From contig CBFDDF010000005.1 in NCBI GenBank assembly GCA_965603495.1, positions 62,001-126,000 on the forward strand: a stretch of DNA of 64,000 nt, in the 5' to 3' direction. Positions 41,900 through 50,737 of the stretch are shown here, piece by piece (the first letter of the stretch is position 1; each line of letters starts with the position of its first letter). Both the position numbers and the translations under genes were made by a program. The notes beneath the pieces were generated by a model. That model was not told the DNA's origin. It worked only from the letters and a program-made list of their open reading frames with translations, and did not search any database. Source of the DNA: Thiomicrorhabdus sp965603495 (GTDB lineage: Bacteria; Pseudomonadota; Gammaproteobacteria; Thiomicrospirales; Thiomicrospiraceae).

Positions 41900-43996
41900 A
41901 TGGATTTTAACCAGATATTTAACAGTTTTAAAAAGTTTATGACCAGCGGGTTAGGTATTCCTGTCGCTGTATTGGCTCTACTGGCAATGGTGACTATTCC
42001 CATGCCAGCCTTTTTGCTGGACATATTTTTTACCTTTAACATAGCACTGTCTCTAGTGGTCTTGATGTTAACACTGTACGCCAAGCGTCCACTCGATTTT
42101 GCTATTTTCCCAACGATTATTCTCTTAGCCACCTTATTTAGACTTTCCCTTAATATTGCCTCAACCCGCGTAATTTTACTTGAAGGGCATGAAGGTGGCT
42201 CGGCTGCTGGATATGTTATTCAAGCGTTTGGTGAGTTCGTTATTGGTGGAAATTTAGCAGTTGGTCTGGTTGTTTTTGCCATATTGGTTGTTATTAATTT
42301 TGTGGTTATTACCAAAGGGGCCGGGCGAGTTGCAGAAGTAAGTGCTCGCTTTACACTTGATTCCATGCCTGGTAAGCAGATGGCCATCGATGCCGATTTG
42401 AATGCAGGTCTGATTACTCAAGAAGATGCACAAATAAGACGTTCTGACATAGCGACTGAAGCGGAATTTTATGGTTCCATGGATGGGGCGAGTAAATTTG
42501 TACGTGGGGATGCGGTTGCCGGAATTCTTATTTTGTTTATCAATCTAATTGGTGGTCTGGCGGTTGGAATCGGTCAACACGATCTGGCTTTTGCGGAAGC
42601 GGGCGAAGTTTATACTATCCTTACATTGGGAGATGGATTAGTTGCCCAAATTCCTGCATTGCTCTTGTCGACAGCCACTGCGATTATTGTGACCCGTGTA
42701 ACAGGGGGGGGCAATAAAGATATGGCCGAACAAATGCAAGAGCAGATGTTTGCGACGCCTCAGGCATTAGGCACTGCTGCAGGTATTGTGGGTGTTATGG
42801 GTTTGATTCCAGGTATGCCAAACTTTGCATTCTTAACCTTCGCCAGTGTGGCAGGTGGGGGAGCTTATTGGATTCATCGTCAACAAAAGAAAAAGCCATC
42901 ACCTGACGAGGCTTTATCCGCGATGGAGCCAGAGGAAAATATTAAACCCGCAGATTTAAGTTGGGATGATGTACAGTCAGTGGATGTTCTGGGGCTTGAA
43001 GTGGGTTATCGATTAATCCCAATGGTCGATCAAGCACAAAATGGCCAGCTATTAGATCGTGTTAAAGGGGTGCGTCGAAAAGTTTCTCAGGAACTCGGTT
43101 TTCTGGTTCCCCCTGTACATATCCGTGATAATTTAGATTTAAAACCCAATCAGTATCGTATCATGCTTATGGGGGTGCCATCCGGAGAGGGGGAGGTTTT
43201 TCCAGATAAAGAGATGGCCATTAATCCTGGCCAGGTTTTTGGAGAGATTGCCGGAGTTGCCACTAAAGACCCTACCTTTGGTTTAGATGCTGTTTGGATT
43301 GCTCAAAGTGATCAAGATCAAGCACAAGCGCTTGGCTATACAGTGGTTGACGCGAGTACTGTGGTGGCTACTCATGTCAGTCAAGTCATTCAAGATTATG
43401 CCTTTGAGTTGTTTGGCCATGATGAGACTCAGAAACTCTTGGATAAACTCAAGCAAAGCTCTCCTAAATTGGTTGAAGAGTTGGTGCCTGATAAGTTGTC
43501 TCTGGCCATTGTTGTAAGAGTCCTGCAAAATTTATTACGAGAAAAAGTCTCTATCCGTGACATGCGCAGCATTTTAGAGACCTTGACGGAGAAAGCCAGT
43601 TCGACACAAGATGCTAACGCCCTAACGATTTTTGTACGCGCAGCATTAGGACGATCAATTATTCAAGATATTGTCGGTCATGATGACGAGCTCAAAGTGA
43701 TTACACTGGATCCTAGCTTGGAACAGATTTTGCTTCAAGCTACTCAGGGTGCTCCAGAAGGGCAGCTAGCGATTGAACCTGGGCTGGCCGAAAGACTTCA
43801 CACGACCCTGAAAGAGGAGAGTCAGAAGTTAGAAATCTCCGGTCAATCGGCTGTTTTGCTGGTTGCTCCGCAAATTCGTGCACAACTAGCGCGTTTATTT
43901 AGATATAGTTTGCCTACACTGTATATATTGGCTTACTCCGAAGTGCCAGAAAATAGACAGATTAGTGTTATCGCTAATGTCGGACAGGGAGGCTAA
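41900..43996 (+). CDS. flhA: Flagellar export gate protein FlhA
   Basis: Large export gate protein that binds substrate-chaperone complexes. About eight transmembrane helices occupy residues 15-310, with the FHIPEP signature region (R-V-A-E-V-S-A-R-F-T-L-D-S-M-P-G-K-Q-M-A-I-D-A-D). The cytosolic domain follows after residue 340. The 698 residues are standard. A G8 run at 42704-42711 codes for part of T-G-G-G-N. Confidence 0.96.
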   Translation: MDFNQIFNSFKKFMTSGLGIPVAVLALLAMVTIPMPAFLLDIFFTFNIALSLVVLMLTLYAKRPLDFAIFPTIILLATLFRLSLNIASTRVILLEGHEGGSAAGYVIQAFGEFVIGGNLAVGLVVFAILVVINFVVITKGAGRVAEVSARFTLDSMPGKQMAIDADLNAGLITQEDAQIRRSDIATEAEFYGSMDGASKFVRGDAVAGILILFINLIGGLAVGIGQHDLAFAEAGEVYTILTLGDGLVAQIPALLLSTATAIIVTRVTGGGNKDMAEQMQEQMFATPQALGTAAGIVGVMGLIPGMPNFAFLTFASVAGGGAYWIHRQQKKKPSPDEALSAMEPEENIKPADLSWDDVQSVDVLGLEVGYRLIPMVDQAQNGQLLDRVKGVRRKVSQELGFLVPPVHIRDNLDLKPNQYRIMLMGVPSGEGEVFPDKEMAINPGQVFGEIAGVATKDPTFGLDAVWIAQSDQDQAQALGYTVVDASTVVATHVSQVIQDYAFELFGHDETQKLLDKLKQSSPKLVEELVPDKLSLAIVVRVLQNLLREKVSIRDMRSILETLTEKASSTQDANALTIFVRAALGRSIIQDIVGHDDELKVITLDPSLEQILLQATQGAPEGQLAIEPGLAERLHTTLKEESQKLEISGQSAVLLVAPQIRAQLARLFRYSLPTLYILAYSEVPENRQISVIANVGQGG

Positions 43997-43998
43997 CG

Positions 43999-45162
43999 GT
44001 GAAAATAAAACGCTACGTGGCGCCTACCATGCGCCAAGCAATGAGCTTAGTACGGGATGAACATGGTGATGATGCTGTTATCTTATCGACTAAAGATGTA
44101 CCTGAAGGGGTTGAGATTGTTGCGGCGCTTGACCCAGAGGCTGCTGAATTTCAATCATCTCAAGATAGTCCGGTTGTAAGAAGTACCTATCAAACCCAAG
44201 AGACTTCGACTATGAGTTCTTCGGGTGGCGCTTCAGAAATTTCAGGCATTGCAGAAGAATTAAAAGCCGTTAGGGCAATGTTAGAAAATCAATTGTCCGG
44301 GCTCGCTTGGGGTCAAGAGTCACAAAATGATCCGCATAAAGTCGAGTTGATTAAACGCTTATTACAGCTAGGTATTGGTTGGAGCTTAAGTCAAAAATTG
44401 GTTGAAACAATCGAATCCAAAAACCACCAGGCCTGGTCAGAAATTTTATCTAAAATAGAAAGCAGTATTCCAACTGAAGATCGAGATATTATCGAACGAG
44501 GTGGTATTGTCGCGTTGGTTGGGCCGACAGGGGTTGGTAAAACTACCACGATTGCAAAAATGGCCAGTCGCTTTGTGATGCGAAATAGTCCAAGTCAATT
44601 GGCCTTGATTACGACAGATTGTTATAAAATAGGTGCGCAGGCACAGTTAAAAACTTTCGCGGATTTAATTAATGTCCCAGTACACGTTGCCAGTACTCAG
44701 GGCGAGCTTTATGCTTTACTAACATCGTTAGGCCATAAGAAACTGGTGTTAATTGATACGGCAGGGATGAGCCAGAGAGATTTACAATTGTCGCAACAGT
44801 TGACTTCCGGTCATGAGGGCGCAACCACGGTTCGAAATTACTTGGTCATGTCAGCTGCGACACAGTTGAATGTCATGACGGATATTGTGCAGTCTTTTGG
44901 GAAAATTATTTTAAAGGGCTGTATTTTAACCAAGGTCGATGAGGCATTGCAGTTAGGTAATGTATTAACGTTACTGATAGAGAAACAGTTGCCCATTATG
45001 TATTTATCTAACGGTCAACGAGTTCCAGAGGATTTGGAAGTGGTTAGAACAAGAGAGTTGATTGATAGAGCTATCGTGTTAAGTCATCAAAATAACAATT
45101 CAGCTCAAAATGAGCAAGCATTCCGTATGGGAATGGGAAAGGAGATATCAGATGCTCAATGA
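43999..45162 (+). CDS. flhF: Flagellar placement GTPase FlhF
   Basis: SRP-type GTPase that marks the pole for flagellar assembly. GTG start with AGGGAGG upstream. The N terminus M-K-I-K-R-Y-V-A-P-T-M-R-Q-A-M is typical; the GTPase domain (about residues 165-370) has G1 G-P-T-G-V-G-K-T-T, T-T-D-C-Y-K-I-G-A, D-T-A-G-M and T-K-V-D. Palindrome copy 4 forms codons for H-Q-A-W-S in the domain before it. The gene overlaps flhG by 11 bases. Confidence 0.95.
   Translation: MKIKRYVAPTMRQAMSLVRDEHGDDAVILSTKDVPEGVEIVAALDPEAAEFQSSQDSPVVRSTYQTQETSTMSSSGGASEISGIAEELKAVRAMLENQLSGLAWGQESQNDPHKVELIKRLLQLGIGWSLSQKLVETIESKNHQAWSEILSKIESSIPTEDRDIIERGGIVALVGPTGVGKTTTIAKMASRFVMRNSPSQLALITTDCYKIGAQAQLKTFADLINVPVHVASTQGELYALLTSLGHKKLVLIDTAGMSQRDLQLSQQLTSGHEGATTVRNYLVMSAATQLNVMTDIVQSFGKIILKGCILTKVDEALQLGNVLTLLIEKQLPIMYLSNGQRVPEDLEVVRTRELIDRAIVLSHQNNNSAQNEQAFRMGMGKEISDAQ
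44426..44437. repeat. Palindrome ACCAGGCCTGGT, copy 4
   Basis: Within flhF and read in the same frame as the fliO copy (x-Q-A-W-S). The flank continues TCA as in copies 2 and 3. Confidence 0.9.
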
Positions 45163-46030
45163 TCAAGCTGCCGGTTTACGGGCGATGCACTCAGGTCAGG
45201 CTACTGCTAATACAACTGCTGCACAACCTGTTAGGGTCATCGCCGTTGCCAGTGGAAAAGGTGGGGTTGGCAAGACGAATGTTTCGGTCAATCTGGGCGT
45301 TTCTCTAAGTAAGCTAGGCCATAGAGTCTTATTGATGGATGCGGATATGGGGTTAGCTAATGTGGATATCATGTTGGGCTTACAAACCAAATACAATCTG
45401 GCGCATGTTTTAGATGGTGAAAAAACACTGGAAGAAGTCATTGTTGAGGGGCCAGCAGGACTGAAAATTATACCTGCTGCTTCTGGTGTACGTCGTATGG
45501 CACAGTTGACTGCGCTGGAAAATGCTGGAATCATTAACGCGTTTTCAGAACTTAACGGTAAACTAGATATCTTAATTGTTGATACAGCGGCCGGAATTGC
45601 CGATAGTGTTGTCAGTTTTTGTCGCGCCGCCCAAGAAGTGGTGGTGGTGGTGACCGATGAACCTGCTTCAATTACCGATGCATATGCATTGATTAAGGTT
45701 TTAAGTCGGGATTACAAATTAACCCGCTTTAGATTGCTTGCCAATCAGTGTCGTACGCCACAGCAAGGACAGATGCTGTATGAAAAGTTGGCCAAGGTTT
45801 GTGAACAGTTTCTGGATGTTAGTTTAGATTATTTTGGTTCAGTACCATTTGATCATGATTTACGTGAGGCCGTTCAAAAACAAGTGCCGGTGACGATTTA
45901 TCGGCCTAATAGTGAGTCTGCCAAGGCATTTAAAAATATGGCACAAAAAATTGATCGCTGGCCTATGCCACGAGGCGTTACAGGTTATTTGCAGTTTTTT
46001 GTTGAAAATTTATTTCATTCAGGACATTAA
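45152..46030 (+). CDS. flhG: Flagellar number regulator FlhG (FleN)
   Basis: ParA/MinD-type ATPase that limits flagellar number and acts on FlhF and FleQ. The ATG at 45152 has a strong AAGGAGATA; a longer frame from 45110 overlaps flhF without a ribosome site. The 292 residues show the deviant Walker A G-K-G-G-V-G-K-T-N, the D-A-D-M-G-L-A-N-V-D box, and a C-terminal amphipathic helix. The N-terminal D-Q-A-A-G-L-R-A-M resembles the FlhF-activating motif D-Q-A-x-x-L-R. Confidence 0.94.
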   Translation: MLNDQAAGLRAMHSGQATANTTAAQPVRVIAVASGKGGVGKTNVSVNLGVSLSKLGHRVLLMDADMGLANVDIMLGLQTKYNLAHVLDGEKTLEEVIVEGPAGLKIIPAASGVRRMAQLTALENAGIINAFSELNGKLDILIVDTAAGIADSVVSFCRAAQEVVVVVTDEPASITDAYALIKVLSRDYKLTRFRLLANQCRTPQQGQMLYEKLAKVCEQFLDVSLDYFGSVPFDHDLREAVQKQVPVTIYRPNSESAKAFKNMAQKIDRWPMPRGVTGYLQFFVENLFHSGH

Positions 46031-46765
46031 TTGAGCATGACTGGTACATCCGTTTATGAACAGGTCCAAAAGCAAGCGAGTAGCGAAGTACTGGAATTAG
46101 AGCAGTATTTACCGCTAGTGAAGCGTATAGCTTATCACTTAAAAGGTCGATTACCCGACAGTGTTTTTGTCGAGGATTTAATCCAATCTGGGGTGGTGGG
46201 TTTAATTGAAGCGATGCAAAAATTTAACGCCAATCAAGGTGCTAGTTTTGAAACCTATGCAGGTATTCGTATTCGTGGATCAATGCTAGATGAGATTCGT
46301 AAAGGGGATTGGACGCCACGCTCGGTTTATCGAAAGTCCCGTGCGGTGAGTGAAGCAATTAATCAGGTTGAGTCAAAGGTTGGACGAGAAGCGCGAGATG
46401 AGGAAATCGCTGAAGAGATGGGGGTTTCCATTAAAGAATATCACCATATTTTACAGGATACCAACTCAGTGCAGTTACTCTCAATTGATCAACCAGATCA
46501 TGAAGAGCTAGCTGAAGGTAGGATGATTGGTCAAGGCATGACGCCATTTGGTGAACTCGCCGAAAGTGGTTTTCAGGAGGCGCTTGTAAACGAAATTTCA
46601 AATTTACCTGACAAAGAAAAATTAGTCATGGCGCTTTACTATGACGAAGAGTTAAATTTAAAAGAAATTGGAGAGGTTTTGGAAGTCAGTGAATCTAGGG
46701 TTAGTCAGATTCACAGCCAAGCCGTCAAAAGAATTAGGTCACGAATGGCCGATTGGATTAAATAG
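46031..46765 (+). CDS. fliA: Flagellar sigma factor FliA (sigma-28)
   Basis: Sigma factor for late flagellar genes; its target sites are seen before flgK, the first flagellin and fliD. TTG at 46031 is chosen because AGGA lies six bases before it, while the in-frame ATG at 46037 would be 12 bases away; a 242-residue form is possible. Region 2 (L-V-K-R-I-A-Y-H-L, D-L-I-Q-S-G-V-V-G-L-I-E, F-E-T-Y-A-G-I-R-I-R-G-S-M-L-D-E-I-R) and region 4 (E-K-L-V-M-A-L-Y-Y, E-I-G-E-V-L-E-V-S-E-S-R-V-S-Q-I-H) are intact. No FlgM is visible in this window. Confidence 0.95.
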   Translation: MSMTGTSVYEQVQKQASSEVLELEQYLPLVKRIAYHLKGRLPDSVFVEDLIQSGVVGLIEAMQKFNANQGASFETYAGIRIRGSMLDEIRKGDWTPRSVYRKSRAVSEAINQVESKVGREARDEEIAEEMGVSIKEYHHILQDTNSVQLLSIDQPDHEELAEGRMIGQGMTPFGELAESGFQEALVNEISNLPDKEKLVMALYYDEELNLKEIGEVLEVSESRVSQIHSQAVKRIRSRMADWIK

Positions 46766-46823
46766 AATTAGATGGTTGGCGAAAGCTGTCAGCAATAGAA
46801 CTTAGATTGTTAAGGAAGATAAG

Positions 46824-47231
46824 ATGCAAATAAACAGAGATATGAATATTTTGGTAGTAGACGACTTTTCTACGATGAGAAGAATTGTTAAAAACTTATT
46901 AAAAGAGTTAGGTTTTCATAAATTTGACGAGGCGGATGATGGTGCAACAGCTTGGCCAATGGTTCAATCTGGAAAGTATGATTTCATTGTCAGTGACTGG
47001 AATATGCCAGATATGACAGGTATTGATCTATTAAGACACGTTCGTGCTGATGAAAGTCTAAAAGATACGCCTTTTTTATTGATTACTGCAGAAGCTAAAC
47101 GCAGTCAAATATTGGAAGCCGCACAGGCTGGGGTAGATGGTTATATTGTGAAACCTTTTACGGCAGCGACTTTGAATGGAAAGATTCATAAGATTTTTGA
47201 GCGTGTTGCTGAAAGACAAGCTGGACAATAG
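46824..47231 (+). CDS. cheY: Chemotaxis response regulator CheY
   Basis: Diffusible signal to the motor switch. Single receiver domain of 135 residues with acidic pair V-D-D near residue 12, phospho-acceptor Asp in V-S-D-W-N-M-P-D, Thr in L-I-T-A-E and Lys in V-K-P-F-T. The D-W-N-M-P motif is typical of the motor-binding CheY. AAGGAAGATAAG precedes the ATG. A very strong terminator separates it from cheZ. Confidence 0.95.
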   Translation: MQINRDMNILVVDDFSTMRRIVKNLLKELGFHKFDEADDGATAWPMVQSGKYDFIVSDWNMPDMTGIDLLRHVRADESLKDTPFLLITAEAKRSQILEAAQAGVDGYIVKPFTAATLNGKIHKIFERVAERQAGQ

Positions 47232-47251
47232 TTCATATGTTTGATTTGATT

Positions 47252-47293
47252 AAAAGCCTTGTTCGATAATATATTATCGAACAAGGCTTTTTT
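47252..47293. terminator. 40-bp perfect palindrome terminator after cheY
   Basis: The bases 47252-47291 are a perfect palindrome; the outer part of each arm is AAAAGCCTTGTTCGATAATA and its complement, ending in TTTTTT. It must cut fliA-cheY transcription strongly or act in both directions. Confidence 0.9.
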
Positions 47294-47325
47294 ATGTCGC
47301 TATTATCGTTGAGGATTTATAAAAT

Positions 47326-48006
47326 ATGACTTTTTCTACACAAATTGATAAGAATCTTGTTAAGGCATTATTAGAGGCTTTGGAGTCTGGTGAGCAACAT
47401 CAGGCAGTGGCTTTATTGGATGAATTGACGCAAGTGCGTGAGTCTGAGTTATATCAGCAGGTCAGTGCATTGACACAAGATCTACATAAAACCCTTGATG
47501 GTCTAAATGACAACAGTTTATTATTACAAACAAAGCATGATATCCCAGATGCTACAGAGCGCTTGGAGTATGTTATTACCACTACTTCAGAGGCCAGTAA
47601 TAAAACGCTTGAATCTGCTGAGCAGGCTATGGCGTTGATTGAAAACGTAGAAGATAACGTACGACAGCATGTTGATGGTAGTGATAGAGAAATTTTGCTG
47701 AACATGCTGGCGTCAATAAATTCAGAATTAACCAATGTCATGTTGGCGCAGTCTTTTCAGGATCTGACTGGACAAGTTTTGAATCGCGTTATATTGGTTA
47801 TTTCTTCGCTGGAGCAGAGTTTGATCCATTTAATTGATCAATCGAGCCATGATTATGCATCCATTCCCGATCGTGTTGAAAGTGATGCCGCTAATAAATC
47901 AGCAGAAATGAAAGGTATTGGTCCAAATGTCACTCTCAAGTCTAAACAGGATTCAGCAGAGTCTCAAGCGGATGTCGATGATTTACTGGCTGATTTAGGT
48001 ATCTAA
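47326..48006 (+). CDS. cheZ: CheY phosphatase CheZ
   Basis: Dephosphorylates CheY-P. The 226 residues are mainly a long helical hairpin; the active site motif is visible as S-F-Q-D-L-T-G-Q-V with the key Gln in Q-D-L-T-G-Q. The C-terminal CheY-binding helix is D-V-D-D-L-L-A-D-L-G-I. The gene starts 34 bases after the cheY terminator and has no sigma-54 or sigma-28 site, so it relies on read-through or on a hidden promoter. Confidence 0.93.
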   Translation: MTFSTQIDKNLVKALLEALESGEQHQAVALLDELTQVRESELYQQVSALTQDLHKTLDGLNDNSLLLQTKHDIPDATERLEYVITTTSEASNKTLESAEQAMALIENVEDNVRQHVDGSDREILLNMLASINSELTNVMLAQSFQDLTGQVLNRVILVISSLEQSLIHLIDQSSHDYASIPDRVESDAANKSAEMKGIGPNVTLKSKQDSAESQADVDDLLADLGI

Positions 48007-48033
48007 TCTTTGGGCGGTTACTAACTGCCACCT

Positions 48034-48050
48034 ATGGCACAATGATTGCT
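48034..48050 (+). promoter_or_regulatory. Sigma-54 promoter of cheA
   Basis: TATGGCACAATGATTGCT (48033-48050) contains TGGCAC and TTGCT with GG-N10-GC spacing. The start is expected near 48061. Two small inverted repeats follow in the leader. Confidence 0.8.
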
Positions 48051-48123
48051 ATATTCTCTGCAATATAGTCAATTCCACTTATGGATTTACTCCATGTAAG
48101 TGTAACCAAACGAGGTGAAGGTT

Positions 48124-50169
48124 GTGGATGAAGAGATTTTACAGGATTTTTTGGTCGAAGCTGAAGACCTGATTGATCAGTTGAATGGGCAATTATCTGA
48201 ATTGGCCCATTCTCCTAAGGATGCTGATTTACTCAATGCCGTGTTCAGAGGTTTTCATACCATTAAAGGCGGCGCGGGATTTTTAGAGATCACTCCTCTT
48301 ATTGAAGTCTGTCACCGGGCGGAAAATGTTTTCGATAAAATTCGCAATGGCGATGTAGCATATGATGCGGTCGTAGCGGATGCTATTTTACGAGCATTTG
48401 ATGTTATTAGTGACTCGATGGATCTTTTGAAAGATGGGGTTCGCGAAATGCCTGAAAATGACCCTGTTCTTTTATCAGATCTAGATGCCTTAACTTCTAA
48501 AAACAAACCTATTGTTGCAACGGTTGAAACGATTTCTAAGTCTTCTCTACAATTAGCAGATGGGCTTGATCCTGATGGTGATATTTCTGATGATGAGTTT
48601 GACGCACTATTAAACCAACGAGATGCAATGGGTTCAGGGCCGTCTGGAAGTAATGCATCAGCGCAAGAGGTTTCTTTATCACTTCCTGAAGGAGTTGATC
48701 CTGATGGTGACATGTCTGACGATGAATTTGAAGCACTTTTAAACCAGAGAGATACGCGAACTACTAACGAAGCGCCTGGCGCTTTATCATTACCTGTGGG
48801 GGTTGATCCTGATGGGGAGATTTCAGATGATGAATTTGATGCCTTATTGAATCAAAGGGATATGCTGGAAGGTGAAGAGTCTGCACCAATTAAACCTGCT
48901 GAAGCAGTGGCGCCTAAAACAGTACCTAAGCCTTCTTCATCTCCGACCCCTGCCAGTGCTCCTAAAGTAGAATCTGGGGCGGCAAAACCAGCTGCCAAAA
49001 ATACCACAGAAACCACCGTTCGTGTCGATACCCGTCGTTTAGATGAAATTATGAATTTGGTAGGTGAGTTGGTGTTGGTGCGTAATCGACTCATAACCTT
49101 AAAAGGCGCTAACGCCAGTGGGGAGGAGCTTGCGAATGCGGTTTCGAATCTAGATCATGTAACAACTGATTTGCAGTCATCTGTTATGAAAACCAGAATG
49201 CAGCCTGTTAATAAGGTTTTTGGTCGTTTTCCACGAGTAGTACGTGACTTGGCTAGAAAACTAGGTAAAGACATTAATCTTGAGCTGGAAGGTGAAGAAA
49301 CCGATTTAGATAAAAATCTGGTGGAGGCTTTAGCTGATCCTTTAGTGCATTTGGTTAGAAACTCGGTGGATCACGGTATAGAAATGCCTGATGTGCGTAT
49401 AGCGGCAGGGAAGCCTAGAGCAGGTACAGTTGTGCTGGCGGCAGAGCAGGAGGGGGATCACATTCTCTTATCAATCACTGATGATGGTAAGGGTATGGAT
49501 CCCGACATGCTACGGCGTAAAGCAGTTGAAAAAGGCATGATGGATGAGGTTGCGGCGAATCAGTTAGATGATAAGTCTGCGTTCGAATTGATTCTTTCGG
49601 CTGGTTTCTCTACTGCTGAAGTCGTGAGTGACATCTCTGGCCGTGGTGTGGGGATGGATGTGGTCAAAAACATGATCACAAAGTTAAATGGCAGTATCGA
49701 AATTCAGTCCGTTTTAGGTCAGGGCTCAAAAATCAACATTCGTGTTCCGCTGACTTTGGCGATTCTTCCAACGCTAATGGTTGGATTTGATGAAGACAGT
49801 TACGCTATCCCGCTGACAAGTGTTCAAGAAATTTTTGATTATAATCCAGAAAAAACCAATAAAATTGACGGTCAAATGATGGTGCGATTAAGAGATCGGA
49901 GTATTCCATTGTTGTTCTTAAATGAGTGGCTGGCTCCGCATCAATCACAAGAGTCTCATGAAACTGACAAGGTTGTTATTGTGTCGGTTGGCAATCAGCG
50001 TGCAGGCCTAGTAGTCAATCAGGTTAATGGACAGGAAGAAGTTGTGATTAAACCTCTTGGAGTGATGCTGAAAAAGGTGCGAGGTTATGCGGGAGCGACG
50101 ATTACTGGCAATGGTAGTATTGCTTTAATATTAGACTTGCCTGGTGTAGTTGAGCGCTTTCAGGACTAA
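48124..50169 (+). CDS. cheA: Chemotaxis histidine kinase CheA, no P2 domain
   Basis: Kinase of the chemoreceptor array. GTG at 48124 is eight bases after GAGG; a GTG at 48115 overlaps that site. The HPt domain (residues 1-125) has His45 in F-H-T-I-K-G-G. Residues 147-246 hold three copies of D-P-D-G-D-I-S-D-D-E-F-D-A-L-L-N-Q-R-D where P2 is expected. P3 dimerisation starts at about residue 300 (V-D-T-R-R-L-D-E-I-M-N-L-V-G-E-L), P4 has H-L-V-R-N-S-V-D-H-G and D-D-G-K-G-M-D, G-R-G-V-G-M-D, and P5 ends the 681-residue protein. The triple motif resembles the CheY-docking peptide of FliM. Confidence 0.94.
   Translation: MDEEILQDFLVEAEDLIDQLNGQLSELAHSPKDADLLNAVFRGFHTIKGGAGFLEITPLIEVCHRAENVFDKIRNGDVAYDAVVADAILRAFDVISDSMDLLKDGVREMPENDPVLLSDLDALTSKNKPIVATVETISKSSLQLADGLDPDGDISDDEFDALLNQRDAMGSGPSGSNASAQEVSLSLPEGVDPDGDMSDDEFEALLNQRDTRTTNEAPGALSLPVGVDPDGEISDDEFDALLNQRDMLEGEESAPIKPAEAVAPKTVPKPSSSPTPASAPKVESGAAKPAAKNTTETTVRVDTRRLDEIMNLVGELVLVRNRLITLKGANASGEELANAVSNLDHVTTDLQSSVMKTRMQPVNKVFGRFPRVVRDLARKLGKDINLELEGEETDLDKNLVEALADPLVHLVRNSVDHGIEMPDVRIAAGKPRAGTVVLAAEQEGDHILLSITDDGKGMDPDMLRRKAVEKGMMDEVAANQLDDKSAFELILSAGFSTAEVVSDISGRGVGMDVVKNMITKLNGSIEIQSVLGQGSKINIRVPLTLAILPTLMVGFDEDSYAIPLTSVQEIFDYNPEKTNKIDGQMMVRLRDRSIPLLFLNEWLAPHQSQESHETDKVVIVSVGNQRAGLVVNQVNGQEEVVIKPLGVMLKKVRGYAGATITGNGSIALILDLPGVVERFQD
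48562..48861. repeat. Three FliM-like motif repeats in cheA
   Basis: Copies at 48562-48624, 48691-48753 and 48799-48861, each encoding 21 residues of the type G-V-D-P-D-G-D-I-S-D-D-E-F-D-A-L-L-N-Q-R-D. DNA between copies is diverged, so they are old and kept by protein selection. Confidence 0.92.
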
Positions 50170-50181
50170 ATTAGGGAGAGG

Positions 50182-50688
50182 ATGGTTATGATGGATCAAA
50201 GTATGACAGGTAACGATAATCCTTCGATGAGTGAGATGCAAGATGAGGCTGCTTATTTAGGCCCTAGTGCTCGTTGTGTTTTATTTACCTTAGAGAATGA
50301 AATTTACGGCATTCATGTCAAAAAAATTAGAGAAGTCCTGCGTGTCGGAAGTATTAGGGCTGTTGCAGGCACGCCACGTAACGTTCTAGGTGTTATCAAT
50401 GTTCGTGGCGTTATTGTTACGGTAATTGATGCTCGATTGATGTACGATATGCCTTCCAAGGAAGTAACGGATTTATCTCGAATTATTATTGTTGAGCTGG
50501 ATGAGGAGCGTGCGGTCGGAGTATTGGTCGATTTTGTGATGGAAGTTAAGGATATTCCAGAAAGTAAAATAGAAGCGCTATCGGCTTCTAAAGATAACGC
50601 ATCAAGGTATATCCAAGGAATTGCACACTTTCAGGATAACGTGATTATTTTGATAGATGTTGACAATATGTTTGCGGGTGAAGACTAG
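50182..50688 (+). CDS. cheW: Chemotaxis coupling protein CheW
   Basis: Links receptors to CheA. The 168-residue protein is one CheW/SH3-like domain (C-V-L-F-T-L-E-N-E-I-Y-G-I-H, V-L-G-V-I-N-V-R-G-V-I-V-T-V-I-D-A-R, G-I-A-H-F-Q-D-N-V-I-I-L-I-D-V-D). The first 28 residues are an acidic extension. It follows cheA by 12 bases and ends at a bidirectional terminator. Confidence 0.94.
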   Translation: MVMMDQSMTGNDNPSMSEMQDEAAYLGPSARCVLFTLENEIYGIHVKKIREVLRVGSIRAVAGTPRNVLGVINVRGVIVTVIDARLMYDMPSKEVTDLSRIIIVELDEERAVGVLVDFVMEVKDIPESKIEALSASKDNASRYIQGIAHFQDNVIILIDVDNMFAGED

Positions 50689-50713
50689 AGTTTTCACGTA
50701 CCAGATACTTTCT

Positions 50714-50737
50714 AAAAAGGGCATTTATGCCCTTTTT
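50714..50737. terminator. Bidirectional terminator between cheW and FlhB-like gene
   Basis: AAAAAGGGCAT and ATGCCCTTTTT form a stem with T runs on both strands, so it ends cheA-cheW rightward and the opposed cluster leftward. Confidence 0.88.

Noticed and set aside
48562..48861. EF-hand-like calcium loops in the CheA repeats (D-P-D-G-D)
   Set aside because: The invariant Gly and spacing of a 12-residue EF loop are not met; similarity to the FliM peptide explains the conserved part better.
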